The translations under genes were made by a program, and so were the position numbers. This document shows positions 62,199-64,000 of a stretch of DNA of 64,000 bases, in pieces (within the stretch, counting starts at the first letter, position 1; every line of letters begins with the position of its first letter). The DNA is from Alisma plantago-aquatica (lineage: Eukaryota; Streptophyta; Magnoliopsida; Alismatales; Alismataceae). Under the pieces are notes generated by a model. It was not told the DNA's origin and made no database searches. It saw only the letters and a list, made by a program, of their open reading frames with translations. Location of the stretch: the NCBI GenBank assembly GCA_963693085.1, contig OY856410.1, positions 887,233,835 to 887,297,834 of the forward strand, in the 5' to 3' direction.

Positions 62199-63816
62199 TG
62201 TCGTCTAATAAATGTGTTTTCATCATTTTTATTTACATCTTTTAGATATCTTTTTAGGATTGTTTTGTTATTTATTTTCTTAGTTTTATAATTAATTGCA
62301 TTATATTATAAATTTCTCTTTAAGTAGAGTTTTAATTATTTTCTTGGATTTTTGTAGGAAATGGGATAAATATTCTTGGAGTATAGTTGTACAATTTGCA
62401 GCAATCTTGTAATTAATGTATACCCATCACCAAAAGTTCTGTAACTCTTACACCCAAAGTCCAATTTGAGTGCAAGTATTCATTGGAAAGGAAATATAAT
62501 TTCCTAAAAGAATATCCTATTATTTGGACCGATTTTTTACTTTTTATGGGAGCGAAATACATTCAAAATTGCTGCTGTAGGAATCTGCATTGAAGAGAGT
62601 TACATGGTCAAGAAAATTAAAGCCTGTCAAATTTCTATTGACCAGATCTAGAAAATTCAAAAGGATTGCTCCCTCTCTTTTCCCCCCTCTTTTTTTGGGC
62701 ATCCTACACCCTCCTTATCCTATAAAAGGAGGGGGGGGGGTTCTCCATCTTTCACATCATCTTTTGTATCATCTTTGTATGATCTTCTTGTGTTCTTATG
62801 TTATTGTGTTCTTTCCATCAATAAAGATTAGTTTTTGCAAGCTAAGTGTTTCCTTCAATCGTTGTTCTTTTACTTTACTAGTTTAGATCTAGTTTCTTCT
62901 TCCTTTTATTCTTCCGTGGACTGGAGCAAGGGATTAAGCGTGGGCCATTTCATTGACTCTAGCTGAAGGAACTATCCTTTAGTAAGTCTAGACTATGGCT
63001 AGATCTCTTCTTCCCTCTGTCTCCCTTTTCTCCACAAGCATGAGTGAGTAGTTCTCTATCGAGGCAAGGGGAATAACCCCTTAGCCATGACTTTATTGAC
63101 TTTTCCTTAAAAACAATTCCAGATGGCTTTTGTGTTTGATAACTAATTGATCTATCAAAATAATTAATTGATTTGATCAAAAGTTAATCTGGATGGATAT
63201 GACCATGGAAGTTCAGATTTAGAACAACAAATCCAATTTTTGAAACGACCGTGGATCTTCTTATTTTAGGATGATACACTAAGAAACATGAGCACCAAGA
63301 CCAATGGGCTCATGTAGAGTTCATCTTTAGTGGATTTTTGTTAATTCACTTGTCTTCATCAAATCCGTCATTTTTAAGAATTAGTTTGTTTTTGCCTAGG
63401 CTAAGGTGGTGAAAACCCCTAAAGCCTCGATTCCCATCTCTTGATTTAATCACCACTTGTTTTGCTTCCTTTAATTGCTAGTCGTTTCATTCATAATAGT
63501 TTTTCTTGTGCTAACAACAATCTTAATTTTCCTTGTGACAAGGCAAATTTACATTCTTGTTAAGTGCATTTTCATTTTTGCATTTATTTTTTTAGTGTTA
63601 ATCATCAACCCCAAAAACTCGACTTTTACTTTCTGTTCCAAATTTGAAAAATACAAAAAAAAATAACAAGTTCTTTAAACAATTGAGATTAGAGATAACA
63701 ATCTTAATAAGTTGTCCTGTGGGATCGACCCTTTCTATACTAGCCTTAATCAGAAGTAGAAAAAGGATTAAACTCTAGGATAAACATCTTAGTTATTGTA
63801 AATTCATTTTAACGCA
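62199..63816 (+). repeat. Element Z: Athila/Tat-like 5' LTR (about 1.6 kb)
   Basis: Starts TGTCGTCTAATAAATG exactly where the Y2 RNase H frame breaks, and ends near AACGCA. It contains a TATA box (TATAAAAG, 62721-62728) and AATAAA (62820-62825), consistent with a U3-R-U5 layout. The right edge is judged from the CA ending and the primer site that follows; no second LTR is in the window. Confidence 0.7.
62721..62728 (+). promoter_or_regulatory. TATA box of element Z LTR
   Basis: TATAAAAG after CCTTATCC and followed by a G-run; AATAAA lies about 95 bp downstream. Confidence 0.6.
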
Positions 63817-63824
63817 TTAATAAC

Positions 63825-63844
63825 TTGGCTCCGTTGTCGGGGAC
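63825..63844 (+). other. Element Z primer-binding-site region
   Basis: TTGGCTCCGTTGTCGGGGAC, three changes or fewer from TTGGCGCCGTTGCCGGGGAC, the hallmark after 5' LTRs of plant Athila/Tat (non-chromovirus) gypsy elements. Confidence 0.82.
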
Positions 63845-64000
63845 AACAGATTGTTTTCTCGAACCCCAAAACTTTTGATTTATTTTATGCCTTCTGAGTA
63901 ACATTCCAGAAGTGCTACTCCTCTTTCTGTCGAGTTTCTATTCTGACAGTCTATTTTTTCTGCACACGATTAACTACTTATTCCAACAAAAAAAATATTA
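63845..64000 (+). other. Element Z leader, cut by the window end
   Basis: AT-rich leader following the primer site. No gag frame is recognisable before the window ends. Confidence 0.6.

Overview
The window is nuclear DNA of a flowering plant. It is AT-rich, has no bacterial-style gene packing, and at least three quarters of it is transposable elements, many nested in one another. The recognisable host-gene material is two exon-sized fragments (a CONSTANS-like CCT motif near position 300 and a RING-H2 finger at 2022-2159) and an intronless, damaged copy of a nucleosome assembly protein 1 (NAP1) gene at 7015-8026. I see no gene that is clearly intact and functional.

Layout: 1-4.8 kb holds gene fragments in otherwise silent DNA and a CACTA-like terminal region. 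4.8-8.4 kb holds a GC-rich promoter-like stretch and the NAP1 retrocopy. 8.5-10.9 kb is a decayed L1-type LINE. 11.65-12.42 kb is a non-autonomous hAT-like element with an 8-bp target duplication. 12.94-27.53 kb is a complete minus-strand Ty3/gypsy chromovirus (here element T, Tekay/Del-like). It has 4.9-kb LTRs, a 5-bp target duplication, a tRNA-iMet primer site and one gag-pol frame closed only by six nonsense codons. 27.5-32.9 kb is a microsatellite-rich block: a tandem MITE-like dimer between inverted (TA)n/(GA)n tracts, then two 5'-truncated LINEs in one orientation, each ending in a (CATA)n tail and lying against another such tract. 35.15-49.5 kb is an old plus-strand LTR pair (element X) enclosing the pol end and 3' LTR of a second chromovirus (Y1). 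49.5-56.4 kb is a minus-strand Ty1/copia element split in frame by a 3.2-kb solo-LTR-like insertion (S). 56.4-62.2 kb is a minus-strand relative of Y1 (Y2), itself broken by a plus-strand Athila/Tat-like 5' LTR (Z) that runs out of the window.

The two most unusual patterns are the plant L1-type LINEs associated with ACAT microsatellites, and arrays of short palindromic or near-palindromic motifs inside the long LTRs of several otherwise unrelated gypsy elements. In element T the motif AAACGGTCTTGAGACCGTTT recurs through the part of the LTR that would form the RNA leader. The six stops in element T all fit C-to-T or G-to-A change, as expected of a silenced, methylated element. All family names rest on motif reading by eye; no database search was possible.
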